NCBI RefSeq assembly: GCF_004341085.1
Contig: NZ_SLXW01000001.1
Span: 310,001 to 374,000, forward strand
DNA from: Sphingomonas sp. PP-CE-1G-424
GTDB lineage: Bacteria > Pseudomonadota > Alphaproteobacteria > Sphingomonadales > Sphingomonadaceae
Length of the DNA: 64,000 nt
Direction of reading: 5' to 3'
Each line of letters opens with the position of its first letter. Position 1 is the stretch's first letter. The notes below the pieces were generated by a model. That model did no database searches, had not been told where the DNA came from, and saw only the letters and a list, made by a program, of their open reading frames with translations. Of the stretch, positions 9,969-18,576 are shown in pieces. A program made the translations under genes and the position numbers.

Positions 9969-9987
9969 GCATATAGCTGGCGTATAG
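9969..9987 (-). promoter_or_regulatory. Candidate KdpE-type direct repeat upstream of the porin-kdp operon
   Basis: On the minus strand CTATACGC and CTATATGC (7 of 8 identical) are spaced by 11 bp, one helical turn. This is the geometry typical of OmpR/PhoB-type regulators such as KdpE. The pair lies about 100-120 bp before the porin ATG. No genuine KdpE consensus for this group is known to me, so this is a candidate only. Confidence 0.35.
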
Positions 9988-10067
9988 TTGGGGTCCGGAC
10001 GCGCGATTATGCCGGGGATCCGCCGATCGCGTCGATGATGGGCGCCGAGGCCAATCCCGCCAGACGC

Positions 10068-10105
10068 AAAAAAGCCCTGGTAACTCATCGAGCTACCAGG
10101 GCTTT
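10068..10105 (-). terminator. Rho-independent terminator after tRNA-Val
   Basis: Read on the minus strand, a 12-bp stem AAAGCCCTGGTA/TACCAGGGCTTT closes an 11-base loop and continues into a run of six T residues. It begins just 3 bp beyond the encoded CCA end of the tRNA. Confidence 0.85.
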
Positions 10106-10108
10106 CTA

Positions 10109-10183
10109 TGGTGGGCGTGGCAAGGATTGAACTTGCGACCCCTGCGATGTCAACACAGTGCTCTACCACTGAGCTACACGCCC
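10109..10183 (-). tRNA. tRNA-Val (anticodon GAC)
   Basis: A 75-nt tRNA with CCA encoded. Acceptor stem GGGCGTG pairs with CACGCCC, D arm GCTC/GAGC, anticodon stem CTGTG/CGCAG around loop TTGACAT (anticodon GAC), and T arm GCAAG/CTTGC with loop TTCAATC. All stems pair and the terminator follows directly. Confidence 0.96.
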
Positions 10184-10227
10184 GCCGGACGGCTCCACTA
10201 GCCGCGGTTATCGCGGCGTGCAAGCGT

Positions 10228-10605
10228 TCAATGCATGCCCGTCACATTATCCATCTCGAACAGCCGATCGACCTCGGCGACGAGGTCGCGCAGATGGAAC
10301 GGCTTCGACAGAACGCGGGCGTTCGGCATTGCCCGCCCGGCCTTCAGCGTGACCGCCGCGAAGCCGGTGATGAACATCACGCGTAGGTCCGCGCACATCT
10401 CCCCCGCCTTCTGCGCGAGCTCGATCCCGTCCATCTCGGGCATGACGATATCGGTCAGCAACAGGTCGAACGTCTCGGTTTCGAGCAGCGGAATCGCCGC
10501 GGTGCCACGGTCGACCGCGGTCACCGCATAGCCCGACCGTTCGAGCGCACGCGTCAGATATTCGCGCATGACCTGATCGTCTTCGGCCAGCAGGATTCGC
10601 AACAT
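10228..10605 (-). CDS. cpdR: CpdR-type single-domain response regulator
   Basis: Stand-alone receiver protein of 125 residues with phospho-acceptor Asp52 in LLTDIVMPEMDG, acidic EDD near the N-terminus and the conserved Lys in LSKPFHL. It lacks an output domain. Sequence and position next to an N-formylglutamate amidohydrolase gene match CpdR, which in Caulobacter controls polar localisation of ClpXP and cell-cycle proteolysis when unphosphorylated. I chose the ATG at 10605 (MLRILLAEDD); an in-frame ATG eight codons upstream lacks family support. Confidence 0.85.
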   Translation of the reverse strand: MLRILLAEDDQVMREYLTRALERSGYAVTAVDRGTAAIPLLETETFDLLLTDIVMPEMDGIELAQKAGEMCADLRVMFITGFAAVTLKAGRAMPNARVLSKPFHLRDLVAEVDRLFEMDNVTGMH

Positions 10606-10715
10606 CGATCTAAAGTCCCGTTTTCGCACAGCATCGTTGCAGCCGACCTAGCCGCAAAGCGGTTAAGATTTCCAGATCGATTGCCCGCACCGCTCGGTCG
10701 TCCTAGCGTGGATCG

Positions 10716-11576
10716 ATGTCATCCTCCCCGTTTGCCACGTCCTGTTTCGAACGCCTCGGTGCCATGCCCCCGTCGAGTCCCGTGGTAATCTCCGTACCGC
10801 ACGCGGGCCGCGACTATCCGCTCGCGCTGAAAACCGCGTTGCGCGTGCCCTTGTCGGGGCTGCTGCCCTTGGAGGATCGACTCGTCGATGCGGTCGCCAG
10901 GGCGGCACGGACGAACCAGACCGCGATCGTCCAGACCCGCGCGCGCGCGTGGATCGACCTGAACCGCCGCGAAGACGAACGCGATCCGCTGATCGACGAG
11001 GGCGCGGCGACGACTCCGCTGGCGCAGCAATCCGCCAAGCTGCGCAGCGGCCTCGGCCTCGTGCCACGGCGGACATCGGCTGCCGGCGATCTGTGGGCGC
11101 GGCGGTTCACCGATGCGGAGATCACCACGCGGATCGTCGAGGATCATCGCCCGTATCACGACGCGGTCGGTGCAGCGCTCCAGGCGGCGCGCGCACGGTT
11201 CGGGATCGCGGTGCTGCTCGACGTCCATTCGATGCCGCCACTCGCGCCCGCCGGTCCGCGTATCGTGATCGGCGACCGCTTCGGCCATGCGGCGGATGGC
11301 CGGTTCGTCGAGGTCGTCGAAGCGGCCTGCGTCGGACATGGCTTTTCGGTCGCGCGCAACGCACCCTATGCAGGCGGGCATATCCTCGAACGGCACGCCG
11401 CGCCCGGCACCGGCATCCACGCGATCCAGCTGGAACTCGACCGCACGCTGTATCTCGATCGCAAGCACCACGCACCGGGCGCGGGATTCGCGCGCGTCGT
11501 CGACCTCGTCCGCGTCATGCTGGACGCGCTGGCCGAGGAAGCCCGCCTCACGCCGCTAGCCTTCGCCGCGGAATAA
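10716..11576 (+). CDS. N-formylglutamate amidohydrolase family protein
   Basis: Predicted hydrolase of 286 residues releasing formate from N-formyl-L-glutamate, the last step of one histidine degradation route. Family motifs are VVISVPHAGRDYP, LEDRLVD, DLNRREDERDP and LLDVHSMPP, with HxE-type metal ligands. No other hut gene lies nearby, and the gene is divergent from cpdR, a pairing I associate with other Alphaproteobacteria, so its physiological substrate may not be histidine-derived. Two Met codons exist near the 5' end; the first gives the family-like length. Confidence 0.85.
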   Translation: MSSSPFATSCFERLGAMPPSSPVVISVPHAGRDYPLALKTALRVPLSGLLPLEDRLVDAVARAARTNQTAIVQTRARAWIDLNRREDERDPLIDEGAATTPLAQQSAKLRSGLGLVPRRTSAAGDLWARRFTDAEITTRIVEDHRPYHDAVGAALQAARARFGIAVLLDVHSMPPLAPAGPRIVIGDRFGHAADGRFVEVVEAACVGHGFSVARNAPYAGGHILERHAAPGTGIHAIQLELDRTLYLDRKHHAPGAGFARVVDLVRVMLDALAEEARLTPLAFAAE

Positions 11577-11580
11577 CCCG

Positions 11581-14500
11581 TCAGTCGGTCATCGCGCCCA
11601 GCAGATCGGCGATCTTTGCGCCGCGCTCGACCGGATCGGCGATCGTCTCGCGCGCGATCCACCGCCCGGTCTTCTCGACCAGTTCCTCCAACGGTTTCGC
11701 CGCGCGTCGATCATGCGGGGTGAACGCGATCGCCGCCGGCCCCGCATCGATCCGCTGGATACCAGCCTGCCGCGCGAGCATCCGAATCCGTGCGACGTGC
11801 AGCAGGCGCTGCGCCGGATCGGGCATCGCACCGAAGCGGTCGTCGAGTTCCGCCTCGAACCGATCGAGCGTCGCCACATCGGCGATCCGCGCGAGCCGCC
11901 CGTACAGTGCCAGCCGGACCTCCTCCTCGGGGATCCAGGCCTCGGGCAGGCTGCCGCCCAGTTCGAGATGCAGTTCCGGCACCCAGTCGTCGATCGGCTC
12001 CCCGCCATCGTGATCGATCCGCGCCTGCTGCAACGCTCGCGCGAACAGATGCTGGTACAAGTCGATGCCGATCAGCTTCATGTGCCCGGCCTGCGCCTCG
12101 CCGACCAGATCGCCCGCGCCGCGCAGATCGAGATCGCGCGCGCTGATCGCGAACCCCGCCCCCAACCGGTCGAACGCCTGGAGCGTGTTCAGCCGCTTCA
12201 ACGTCGCCGGCGCGATCGTCGCATCGCCATCGGTCAGCAGCATCACTTGGCCACGCCGCCCGCCGCGACCGACCCGCCCGCGCAACTGGTGGAGCTGCGA
12301 CAGGCCGAAGCGATCGGCGTGATGGACGATCATCGTGTTCGCGCGCGGCACGTCGAGCCCCGCCTCGATGATGTTGGTGGCGAGCAGCACGTCGCCGTCG
12401 CCCGCGGCAAACGCGACCATCGCCTCGTCGATCTCGGGCGCGGGCATCTTGCCATGCGCCTGCACCACCCCGAGTTCGGGCACCAGCTTGACGAGCCTGG
12501 CCGCGAGCGGCGCCATATCCTCGATCCGGGGCACCACGACGAAGCTCTGGCCGCCCCGCGCGCGTTCCCGCCGCAACGCCGCACGGACGACGCTGTCGTC
12601 GAAGCTGGAGACCGCGGTGCGGATCGGCTGGCGGCGTGCCGGCGGGGTCGCGATGATCGACAGGCCCTGCAGACCGACCATCGCCGATTGCAGCGTGCGC
12701 GGGATCGGCGTCGCGCTCAGCGTCAGGACATGCCCCGCGCCCAAATCGTGAAGCTTGGCCTTGTCCGCGGTCCCGAACCGCTGCTCCTCGTCGATCACCA
12801 CCAGCGCGAGATCGCGGTAGGTCACGCCCTTCCCGGCGATCGCGCCGGTCCCGATCACGACGCCGATCGATCCGTCGGCAAGGCCTGCACGGACGCGCGC
12901 CTTGTCCGCGCTGCTCGACAGCCGCGACAGGCCGGCGACGACGATCCCGGTGCCCTCGAACCGCTTGGTGAACGTCTCGATATGCTGGCGAACGAGCACC
13001 GTCGTTGGCGCGGCGATAGCGACCTGCCGCCCGGCGAGCGCGACGGCGGCGGCCGCACGCAGCGCGACTTCGGTCTTGCCGTAGCCGACATCGCCGATCA
13101 CCAGCCGGTCCATCGGCTTGCCACTCGCGAGATCGGACAGCGTCGTCGCGATCGCGCGCGCCTGGTCGGGCGTCTCGGTAAACGCAAACCCCGCCGCGAA
13201 GCGCTCATACGCCGCCCGGTCCGGCTCGATCGGATCGGTCGTCCGCGCATCGCGCTCGGCGGCCAGCTTGGCGAGATCGCGCGCGCTCTCGGCGATCGTC
13301 GCGTCGATCGCACCGCGGCGCTTCTGCCACGACGCGCCGTCGAGCGTATCGAGCGTCACCGCGTCCTCGTCGGCACCGTAGCGCCAGATTCGGTCGGCCT
13401 CCGCGACCGGTACGAGCCGCCGCCCACCCTTGGCATATTCGAGGACGATCGCGTCGCCGCCCGTATCAGGCAGCGCCTGCAATCCGCGGACGATCCCGAT
13501 CCCGAACGTCTCGTGGACGACGACGTCGCCACACCGCAGCTCGCTCGACAGGATCGATTGCGCAACACGACCGTCGGACATCTCATGGCTGCCGGCCCGC
13601 CCCCCGAGCAGATCGGCGGCTGCGACGACGGTAATCCCGCCGACGACGAATCCGCGATCGATCGGTGCGTCGAGCAGCAGCGCCTGTCCCGGCGTCGCGG
13701 CGAGAACACCGGCCCAATCGTCGACCGGATCGAACGCGGTCTTCGCGGCGCGCTCCAGCCGAGGCCGCAGGAACCGCAGATCGCGTGACGACCCGGCGAT
13801 CACCAGCCGTCCGTCGGCGAGCACATCCTTGGCAAAGCGCGCAAAGGCGCGGGTCGGATCGCGGCGCTCGATAAAGCGCGGCGGCAGATCGTCGGCGATC
13901 TGAAACGAGGTCGTCTCGCGCTCGGCCATCGCCGCGGCCCAGGCCTTGTCGAGGACCAGTTCGGCAGCCGCCTTGCGCCGCGGCAGACCATCGGCGGCGA
14001 CCGCGAGAAAGCGCTCGCGACGACGCCCGGCATCGGGATCGAGCGCAACCACCGCGCCGGGCAGATGCGCAAGGATCGTTTCGCCCTGTTCGACAGCCGG
14101 CTCGGTCGCGCGACCGATCTCGATCGCGTCCAGGTCGCCCTGGCTCAACTGCGAGACCGGATCGTAGCGGCGCAGCGACGTGATCCTGCCATCGGAGAAC
14201 TCCACGCGGACGGGCAGGTCGCGATCGACCGGGAAGATGTCGACGACACCGCCGCGCACCGCGATCTCGCCGGGTTCGTCGACGCGGTCGTCGATGACAT
14301 AGCCGATCTCCGTGGTGGTCGCGGCTAACGCATCGAGGTCGATCGTATCGCCGGGCGCGAGCCTTGGCGGGACGACGTCGAACATCGCCGGCGCCGGATA
14401 GCGCACCGCGGTGGCCTCCGCGGTCGTCACCAGCAGGATCGATGCGCGCCCCGCTTCGACGCCCGCGCGCAACCGCCGCAACGCCGCCACGCGCAGACCG

Positions 14501-14751
14501 ACATTGGCCGGCGATGCGGGAGCGTCGTCGCCGGGCAGCGCATCGCTCGACGGCAGATGGACCACCAGCGCGGCAGGCGAAAGCGCAGCGACGATCGCGG
14601 CGATCTCGGTCGCGCGCCGATCGTCGGACGCGATGTAGACGAGGTTAGCGTCCGCCAGTCGCTCGGCGATCGCGGTTGCCAGTGGCGCCACCGCGATCGC
14701 CTCCATCGCGATGCCGTATTCCTGCTCGACCTGCGGACTGACCTGAAGCAC
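11581..14751 (-). CDS. Mfd-type DNA translocase, probable divergent paralogue of the transcription-repair coupling factor
   Basis: Superfamily 2 translocase of 1056 residues. It has a degenerate UvrB-like N-terminal region (about 1-350), a CarD-like RNA polymerase interaction domain (about 400-460, VVHETFGIGIVRGL), Walker A GDVGYGKTEVA (553-563), VIDEEQRFG (652-660), LSATPIPRTL (678-687), the helicase C domain with LLATNIIEAGLDVP and RGRVGR, and a C-terminal TRCF domain (about 925-1010). It is about 100 residues shorter than typical Mfd, and the usual WDCLPYDR-like motif of the N-terminal region is replaced by PSSDALPGDD. This suggests a second Mfd-like protein with altered repair coupling. 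It could still be the only Mfd of the organism, which this window cannot settle. Confidence 0.8.
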   Translation of the reverse strand: MLQVSPQVEQEYGIAMEAIAVAPLATAIAERLADANLVYIASDDRRATEIAAIVAALSPAALVVHLPSSDALPGDDAPASPANVGLRVAALRRLRAGVEAGRASILLVTTAEATAVRYPAPAMFDVVPPRLAPGDTIDLDALAATTTEIGYVIDDRVDEPGEIAVRGGVVDIFPVDRDLPVRVEFSDGRITSLRRYDPVSQLSQGDLDAIEIGRATEPAVEQGETILAHLPGAVVALDPDAGRRRERFLAVAADGLPRRKAAAELVLDKAWAAAMAERETTSFQIADDLPPRFIERRDPTRAFARFAKDVLADGRLVIAGSSRDLRFLRPRLERAAKTAFDPVDDWAGVLAATPGQALLLDAPIDRGFVVGGITVVAAADLLGGRAGSHEMSDGRVAQSILSSELRCGDVVVHETFGIGIVRGLQALPDTGGDAIVLEYAKGGRRLVPVAEADRIWRYGADEDAVTLDTLDGASWQKRRGAIDATIAESARDLAKLAAERDARTTDPIEPDRAAYERFAAGFAFTETPDQARAIATTLSDLASGKPMDRLVIGDVGYGKTEVALRAAAAVALAGRQVAIAAPTTVLVRQHIETFTKRFEGTGIVVAGLSRLSSSADKARVRAGLADGSIGVVIGTGAIAGKGVTYRDLALVVIDEEQRFGTADKAKLHDLGAGHVLTLSATPIPRTLQSAMVGLQGLSIIATPPARRQPIRTAVSSFDDSVVRAALRRERARGGQSFVVVPRIEDMAPLAARLVKLVPELGVVQAHGKMPAPEIDEAMVAFAAGDGDVLLATNIIEAGLDVPRANTMIVHHADRFGLSQLHQLRGRVGRGGRRGQVMLLTDGDATIAPATLKRLNTLQAFDRLGAGFAISARDLDLRGAGDLVGEAQAGHMKLIGIDLYQHLFARALQQARIDHDGGEPIDDWVPELHLELGGSLPEAWIPEEEVRLALYGRLARIADVATLDRFEAELDDRFGAMPDPAQRLLHVARIRMLARQAGIQRIDAGPAAIAFTPHDRRAAKPLEELVEKTGRWIARETIADPVERGAKIADLLGAMTD

Positions 14752-14898
14752 CGATACGCATCCTTATCTTCGGCCCTTGCCGGGCTCGCATAAGGACAGA
14801 ACGTGATGCCTATCGGCGCGTTCCTGACCGCTTATCGTCGATCAAGGTATTTGTATCCTGCGTTACTTGCGCGCGCAAAATCGATCCTTCGCGCGGGA

Positions 14899-15855
14899 TT
14901 ACCAGGCGAAGGCGGGAACGATCGTGCGCCGCCCCACCAGGAACGCATCCGCGACGAGCCGCAACGGCGTGACGTCGACCGCGCTCGCCCTGGTCCGTAC
15001 CAGCTCGGCAAACTTGCCGTACAACCGCGCATATTCGGCATCGGGCGCTTCGCTAACCTGCCCATCGACCTCCAGCACCGATCCGCCCATCCTCAACGTC
15101 AGTCGACCGCCATCGGTATCGACGACGATGTCCCATTGCTGCGGTCCTTCGTGGAGGAAATCGAACGCTGCTGTTACCGGCACGCGCGCCCCCGCCAGCC
15201 CGTCGCACGACAGGCGCAGGTCGGCGGCGAGCGGCGACATCCGCCCCTCGGGCACGTGCATCTCGGCATCGTCGACCGTCCAGCCGCCGGGCAGGATCTC
15301 GGTCGCGATCGACAGCGCGTTGATCCCCGGATCGAACACGCCGAACCCGCCGGCCTCCAGGATCCAGTCCTGGCCGGGATGCCAGCGACGGATATCCTCG
15401 CGCCAGTCGATCGTGACCCGCTCGACCCGCCGTCCTTCGAGCCATTGGCGCGCCGGCGCGACGCCCGCCGCCTCGCGCGAGTGCCAGGTCGCGAACAGCG
15501 TCCGGCCCGCGGCGACCGCATGCGCCTCGATCCGGGCGACCTCCGACAGCGTCGCGGCAGGCGGCTTTTCCATCATCACGTCGAGCCCGGCATCGATCGC
15601 CACCATCGCGATCTCGGCGCGGCCGACCGGCGGCGTGCACAGCGACACCGCGTCGAGGTCGTGCCCCGCCGCCACCAGTTCGGCAATATCGCGGTAGTTC
15701 GCGACGCCGTCGACCACCGCATTGCGACTGACCGCCGCGACCAGTTCGAACCGGGGATCCTGCGCGATCGCCGGCAGATGCTGGTCACGCGCGATCTTGC
15801 CGATCCCGACGATGGCGAGGCGGATCGGCTTTGGGGACGACAGGTCAACAGCCAT
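14899..15855 (-). CDS. D-galactose 1-dehydrogenase (Gfo/Idh/MocA family)
   Basis: NAD(P)-dependent oxidoreductase of 318 residues. The Rossmann motif AIVGIGKIARDQHLPA is at the N-terminus, the family EKPP motif (MEKPPAATL) near residue 120, then the C-terminal substrate domain. The segments TWHSREA, DWREDIRRWHPGQDWI and FGVFDPGINALSI closely match bacterial D-galactose 1-dehydrogenases, which oxidise galactose to galactonolactone, the first step of the De Ley-Doudoroff pathway. The neighbouring dgoK, dgoA and galactan hydrolase genes support this. L-arabinose dehydrogenase is a close relative and an alternative substrate activity. Confidence 0.85.
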   Translation of the reverse strand: MAVDLSSPKPIRLAIVGIGKIARDQHLPAIAQDPRFELVAAVSRNAVVDGVANYRDIAELVAAGHDLDAVSLCTPPVGRAEIAMVAIDAGLDVMMEKPPAATLSEVARIEAHAVAAGRTLFATWHSREAAGVAPARQWLEGRRVERVTIDWREDIRRWHPGQDWILEAGGFGVFDPGINALSIATEILPGGWTVDDAEMHVPEGRMSPLAADLRLSCDGLAGARVPVTAAFDFLHEGPQQWDIVVDTDGGRLTLRMGGSVLEVDGQVSEAPDAEYARLYGKFAELVRTRASAVDVTPLRLVADAFLVGRRTIVPAFAW

Positions 15856-16225
15856 GCAGGAATCCTCTGAGATTTGTCTTACTTTTCTTTAGGGTGCAGG
15901 GGGCAGGCGATCAACGGTAACCCGCATCGCTCCGTCTTGCGAAACGTCACGCCTGGCGAAACGCTTTCACCAAGGTTTTCGCCAGGACGGACCGACATGC
16001 AGCGCGTTGGGCGCGCCAATTCAAAACGACAGCCAGCTTTTCCCTGTTCTCCCGCGAAGGCGGGAGCCCAGTCTGGGTCCCCGCCTTCGCGGGGAAACAT
16101 GCTATCCAACGCCGACTGGTTCGGAATCTGCCGCCCACAACCCAGGACTTTCAGGATCTGCGGTGCGGTAGATGACCAGTCACGCACGACGGACAACAGG
16201 GATCCAAACCGAACCTCGATACGTC
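15856..16225. other. Intergenic region without a gene
   Basis: About 370 bp between the galactose dehydrogenase start and the GntR gene stop. It holds one palindromic repeat of the CCCGCGAAGGCGGG family (separate entry) and no credible coding frame. The galactose dehydrogenase promoter should lie near 15860-15900, but no clear -35/-10 or TTATC/GATAA palindrome is visible there. Confidence 0.6.
16048..16097. repeat. Intergenic palindrome, family 2 (CCCGCGAAGGCGGG hairpins)
   Basis: Two inverted units, each a short hairpin with a GAAG loop (CCCGC-GAAG-GCGGG) followed by AGCCCAG or its complement, form a near-perfect palindrome of about 50 bp. A close copy is at 56024-56075 and a diverged one at 48853-48949. 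Confidence 0.85.
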
Positions 16226-16951
16226 TCAGTCCTCGCCGATCAGCACCAGCACGTCGCCGATGATCCGCGTCATCGCCACCCTTGCCGCACCCGCATCGCG
16301 CGCGATGATCGCGTCCGCCACCGCGGCATGGTCCGGGATGTTCGCCGACCGGCCCTTGATCCGGTTGGTGAAGCGGATCGAGGTGCGCAGCGCGGTCGAC
16401 ACCACCGACTGGAACTGCGCGTAGAACGGGTTCTTCGACGCGCGCAGGATCGCGACATGGAACGCGATATCGGCCTCGAGCGGATCGGTCAGCCCCGCTT
16501 CGCCGGCCTCCATCTGCGCCAGTCCCTCGCGGATCGCCTGCAGGTCCGCCGTGTCGCCGAACCGGGCCGCCAGCGCCGCCGCTTCGGGTTCGATCGCCAC
16601 ACGCAACTGGTTGAAGTGCCGCAACAACTCGACCGAGAACTTGCGCTCGAGCGTCCAGCGCAGCACGTCGGTATCGAACAGGTTCCAGGCACTGGCCGGC
16701 TGCACCACCGTGCCCTGACGCGGCCGAGCGCTGACCAGGCCCTTGGCGGTCAGCATCTTGACCGCCTCGCGCGTCACCGAGCGGCTGACCCCGTGCGTCT
16801 TGGCGATCTCCGCCTCGGTCGGGAACGGCCGCGTCTCGTAGCGCCCGGTCACGATCGCCCGCCCCAGCGTATCGAGCATGCCGTGGGTGAGGTTGCGACC
16901 CGCGACGGCGCCGGGCGGAAATGTCTCGTTGTCTGTCATGTCGGTAGCCAT
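16226..16951 (-). CDS. FadR-subfamily GntR transcriptional regulator, probable galactose-pathway regulator
   Basis: DNA-binding regulator of 241 residues. The N-terminal winged helix-turn-helix (about 20-85) contains FPTEAEIAKTHGVSRSVTREAV and RPRQGTVV; the C-terminal all-helical FCD ligand domain (about 100-230) has conserved acidic and histidine residues (DIAFHVAILRAS, NIPDHAAVADAI). It is divergent from dgoK, which fits control of the galactonate pathway by a pathway intermediate, as in DgoR. The ATG at 16951 is used; an ATG four codons later (16939) is equally possible. Longer upstream frames read through the promoter region and dgoK. Confidence 0.85.
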   Translation of the reverse strand: MATDMTDNETFPPGAVAGRNLTHGMLDTLGRAIVTGRYETRPFPTEAEIAKTHGVSRSVTREAVKMLTAKGLVSARPRQGTVVQPASAWNLFDTDVLRWTLERKFSVELLRHFNQLRVAIEPEAAALAARFGDTADLQAIREGLAQMEAGEAGLTDPLEADIAFHVAILRASKNPFYAQFQSVVSTALRTSIRFTNRIKGRSANIPDHAAVADAIIARDAGAARVAMTRIIGDVLVLIGED

Positions 16952-17018
16952 CGCCCGAGTTCTGACGCAACATGCCCCTGCTGTCACGTTTCCAGGCTCC
17001 TTACTGGACTTGCTCCTA

Positions 17019-17029
17019 TTATCGTATAA
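17019..17029. promoter_or_regulatory. Candidate operator TTATCGTATAA in the GntR-dgoK divergent promoter
   Basis: An 11-bp imperfect palindrome (TTAT-N3-ATAA) between the divergent GntR and dgoK genes, about 50 bp before the dgoK ATG. Nine of eleven or more bases match the palindrome TTATCGGATAA at 22344-22354 before the GH2 gene. The regulator is inferred to be the adjacent GntR protein. Confidence 0.45.
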
Positions 17030-17080
17030 ATATCTCGTCAGATGCGATCGCGAGATCGGGATAGAATCGAGAGCGTGACC

Positions 17081-17944
17081 ATGAGCCCATTTATCGCCGT
17101 CGACTGGGGCACGACCAATCGGCGTGCATTCCGGATCGAGAACGGCAGCGTGGTCGCGACCGAACGCGACGATCGCGGCGCAGCGAACGTCGCTGCCGAC
17201 GAGTATGACGCGGAGGTCGCAGGGATCCGCGACCGGCTCGGCGACCTGCCGATGCTGCTCGCCGGGATGGTCGGATCGAACATCGGCTGGCGCAGCGTAC
17301 CCTATGTCGCAGCGCCCGCGGGCCTGCCGCAGATCGCCGCCGCGCTCGACCGGATCGACGCACGCACCGCGATCGTGCCGGGCCTGTCGTACCGTGACGG
17401 CCTGCATGCCGACGTCATGCGCGGCGAGGAGGTTCAATTGCTCGGCGCGGTCGCCGCCGGACTGGTCCCACCCGACGCACTGCTGTGCCAGCCGGGGACA
17501 CACTGCAAATGGGCGACCGTGCAAGCCGGCGCGATCGTCCGGTTCACCACCGCGATGACCGGCGAACTGTTCGCGCTACTCCGCGCGCACGGTGTCCTCT
17601 CGCGCCAGCTGGGCCACCCGGTCGAGCCGGGGGCGGCGTTCCTCGACGGCGTCACGGAAGGTGCGAAACGCGATCTCGCCGCCAGCCTGTTCGCGATCCG
17701 CGCGCGCGGCGTGCTCGGGATCGCCGACGACGCGGACGCCGCCTCGTTCGCGAGCGGACTGCTGATCGGCGCGGATACCGCCGCGCGGATCGAGCCCGGC
17801 GCGACCGTCCATATCCTCGCCGATCCCGCGCTCGGCGCGCTGTATGCCAGTGCGATCGATGCGCTCGGCAGCACCGCACACCATATCGATAGCCAGGCCG
17901 CATTCGTAGCCGGCATCACTCGCATCCAGGACCTTGCCGCATGA
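17081..17944 (+). CDS. dgoK: 2-dehydro-3-deoxygalactonokinase
   Basis: Sugar kinase of 287 residues phosphorylating 2-keto-3-deoxy-galactonate at the expense of ATP, the third stage of the De Ley-Doudoroff pathway. The N-terminal phosphate-binding loop IAVDWGTTNRRAFR and the segments GMVGSNIGW, GLSYRDG, GEEVQLLGA and QPGTHCKW are characteristic of DgoK. The ATG at 17081 begins the conserved MSPFIAVDWG; upstream in-frame codons have no family support. It overlaps dgoA by four bases (ATGA). Confidence 0.94.
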   Translation: MSPFIAVDWGTTNRRAFRIENGSVVATERDDRGAANVAADEYDAEVAGIRDRLGDLPMLLAGMVGSNIGWRSVPYVAAPAGLPQIAAALDRIDARTAIVPGLSYRDGLHADVMRGEEVQLLGAVAAGLVPPDALLCQPGTHCKWATVQAGAIVRFTTAMTGELFALLRAHGVLSRQLGHPVEPGAAFLDGVTEGAKRDLAASLFAIRARGVLGIADDADAASFASGLLIGADTAARIEPGATVHILADPALGALYASAIDALGSTAHHIDSQAAFVAGITRIQDLAA

Positions 17945-18573
17945 CCGACCACCGCAAAGCCTTCGACGCCGCCTTCGCCAAATGTCCGCTGATCGCGATC
18001 CTGCGCGGGGTGAAGCCCGACGAGGTCGAGGCGATCGGCGAAGCGCTGGTCGCGGCCGGGTTCACTATCCTCGAAGTGCCGATGAACTCGCCCGATCCGC
18101 TCGACAGCATCGCCCGGCTGGCGCGTAAGCTCGAGGGCCGCGCGGTCGTCGGTGCCGGCACCGTGCTGCGCGTCGAAGACGTCGAAGCCGTCGGCGCGGC
18201 GGGCGGCACGCTGATCATCGCTCCCAACGCGAACCTGCGCGTGATCGCCGCGGCGGCCGAGCGCGGCTATGTCGCGCTGCCCGGCATCGCCACGCCGACC
18301 GAGGCGTTCGCCGCGCTAGACGCAGGCGCCGCGGCGCTCAAGCTGTTCCCCGCCGAAGCGGCCAGCCCGACCGTCCTGAAGGCGATGCGCGCCGTCCTCC
18401 CCAAGGATACGCGCGTGCTGCCGGTCGGCGGGATCGTGCCGGAAGGCATGGCGGCCTGGACTCAGGCGGGCGCAGCCGGGTTCGGCCTGGGCTCCGCCCT
18501 GTACGCGCCGGGAATGACCGCGGCGGACGTCGGCGAACGGGCGGCCGGGTTTATCGCGGCACTGAAGGGCTGA
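17941..18573 (+). CDS. dgoA: 2-dehydro-3-deoxy-6-phosphogalactonate aldolase
   Basis: Class I aldolase of 210 residues of the KDPG/KDPGal family, cleaving the product of DgoK into pyruvate and glyceraldehyde 3-phosphate. Visible are LIAILRGVKPDEVE, FTILEVPMNSPDP, VGAGTVLRVEDV, APNANLRVIAAA and ALKLFPAEAASP, the last carrying the Schiff-base Lys. The S-P rather than D-P pattern after PMN favours the galactonate over the gluconate enzyme. It is coupled to dgoK through an ATGA overlap. Confidence 0.93.
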   Translation: MTDHRKAFDAAFAKCPLIAILRGVKPDEVEAIGEALVAAGFTILEVPMNSPDPLDSIARLARKLEGRAVVGAGTVLRVEDVEAVGAAGGTLIIAPNANLRVIAAAAERGYVALPGIATPTEAFAALDAGAAALKLFPAEAASPTVLKAMRAVLPKDTRVLPVGGIVPEGMAAWTQAGAAGFGLGSALYAPGMTAADVGERAAGFIAALKG

Positions 18574-18576
18574 ATG

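Noticed and set aside
10109..10183. tRNA-Val as an integration site for a mobile element
   Set aside because: No integrase gene and no repeated 3' tRNA fragment were seen nearby; the terminator follows directly and the neighbouring genes are core genes.
11713..13788. Plus-strand open frame opposite the Mfd-like gene
   Set aside because: Shadow of the minus-strand gene, His/Arg-rich and without domains.
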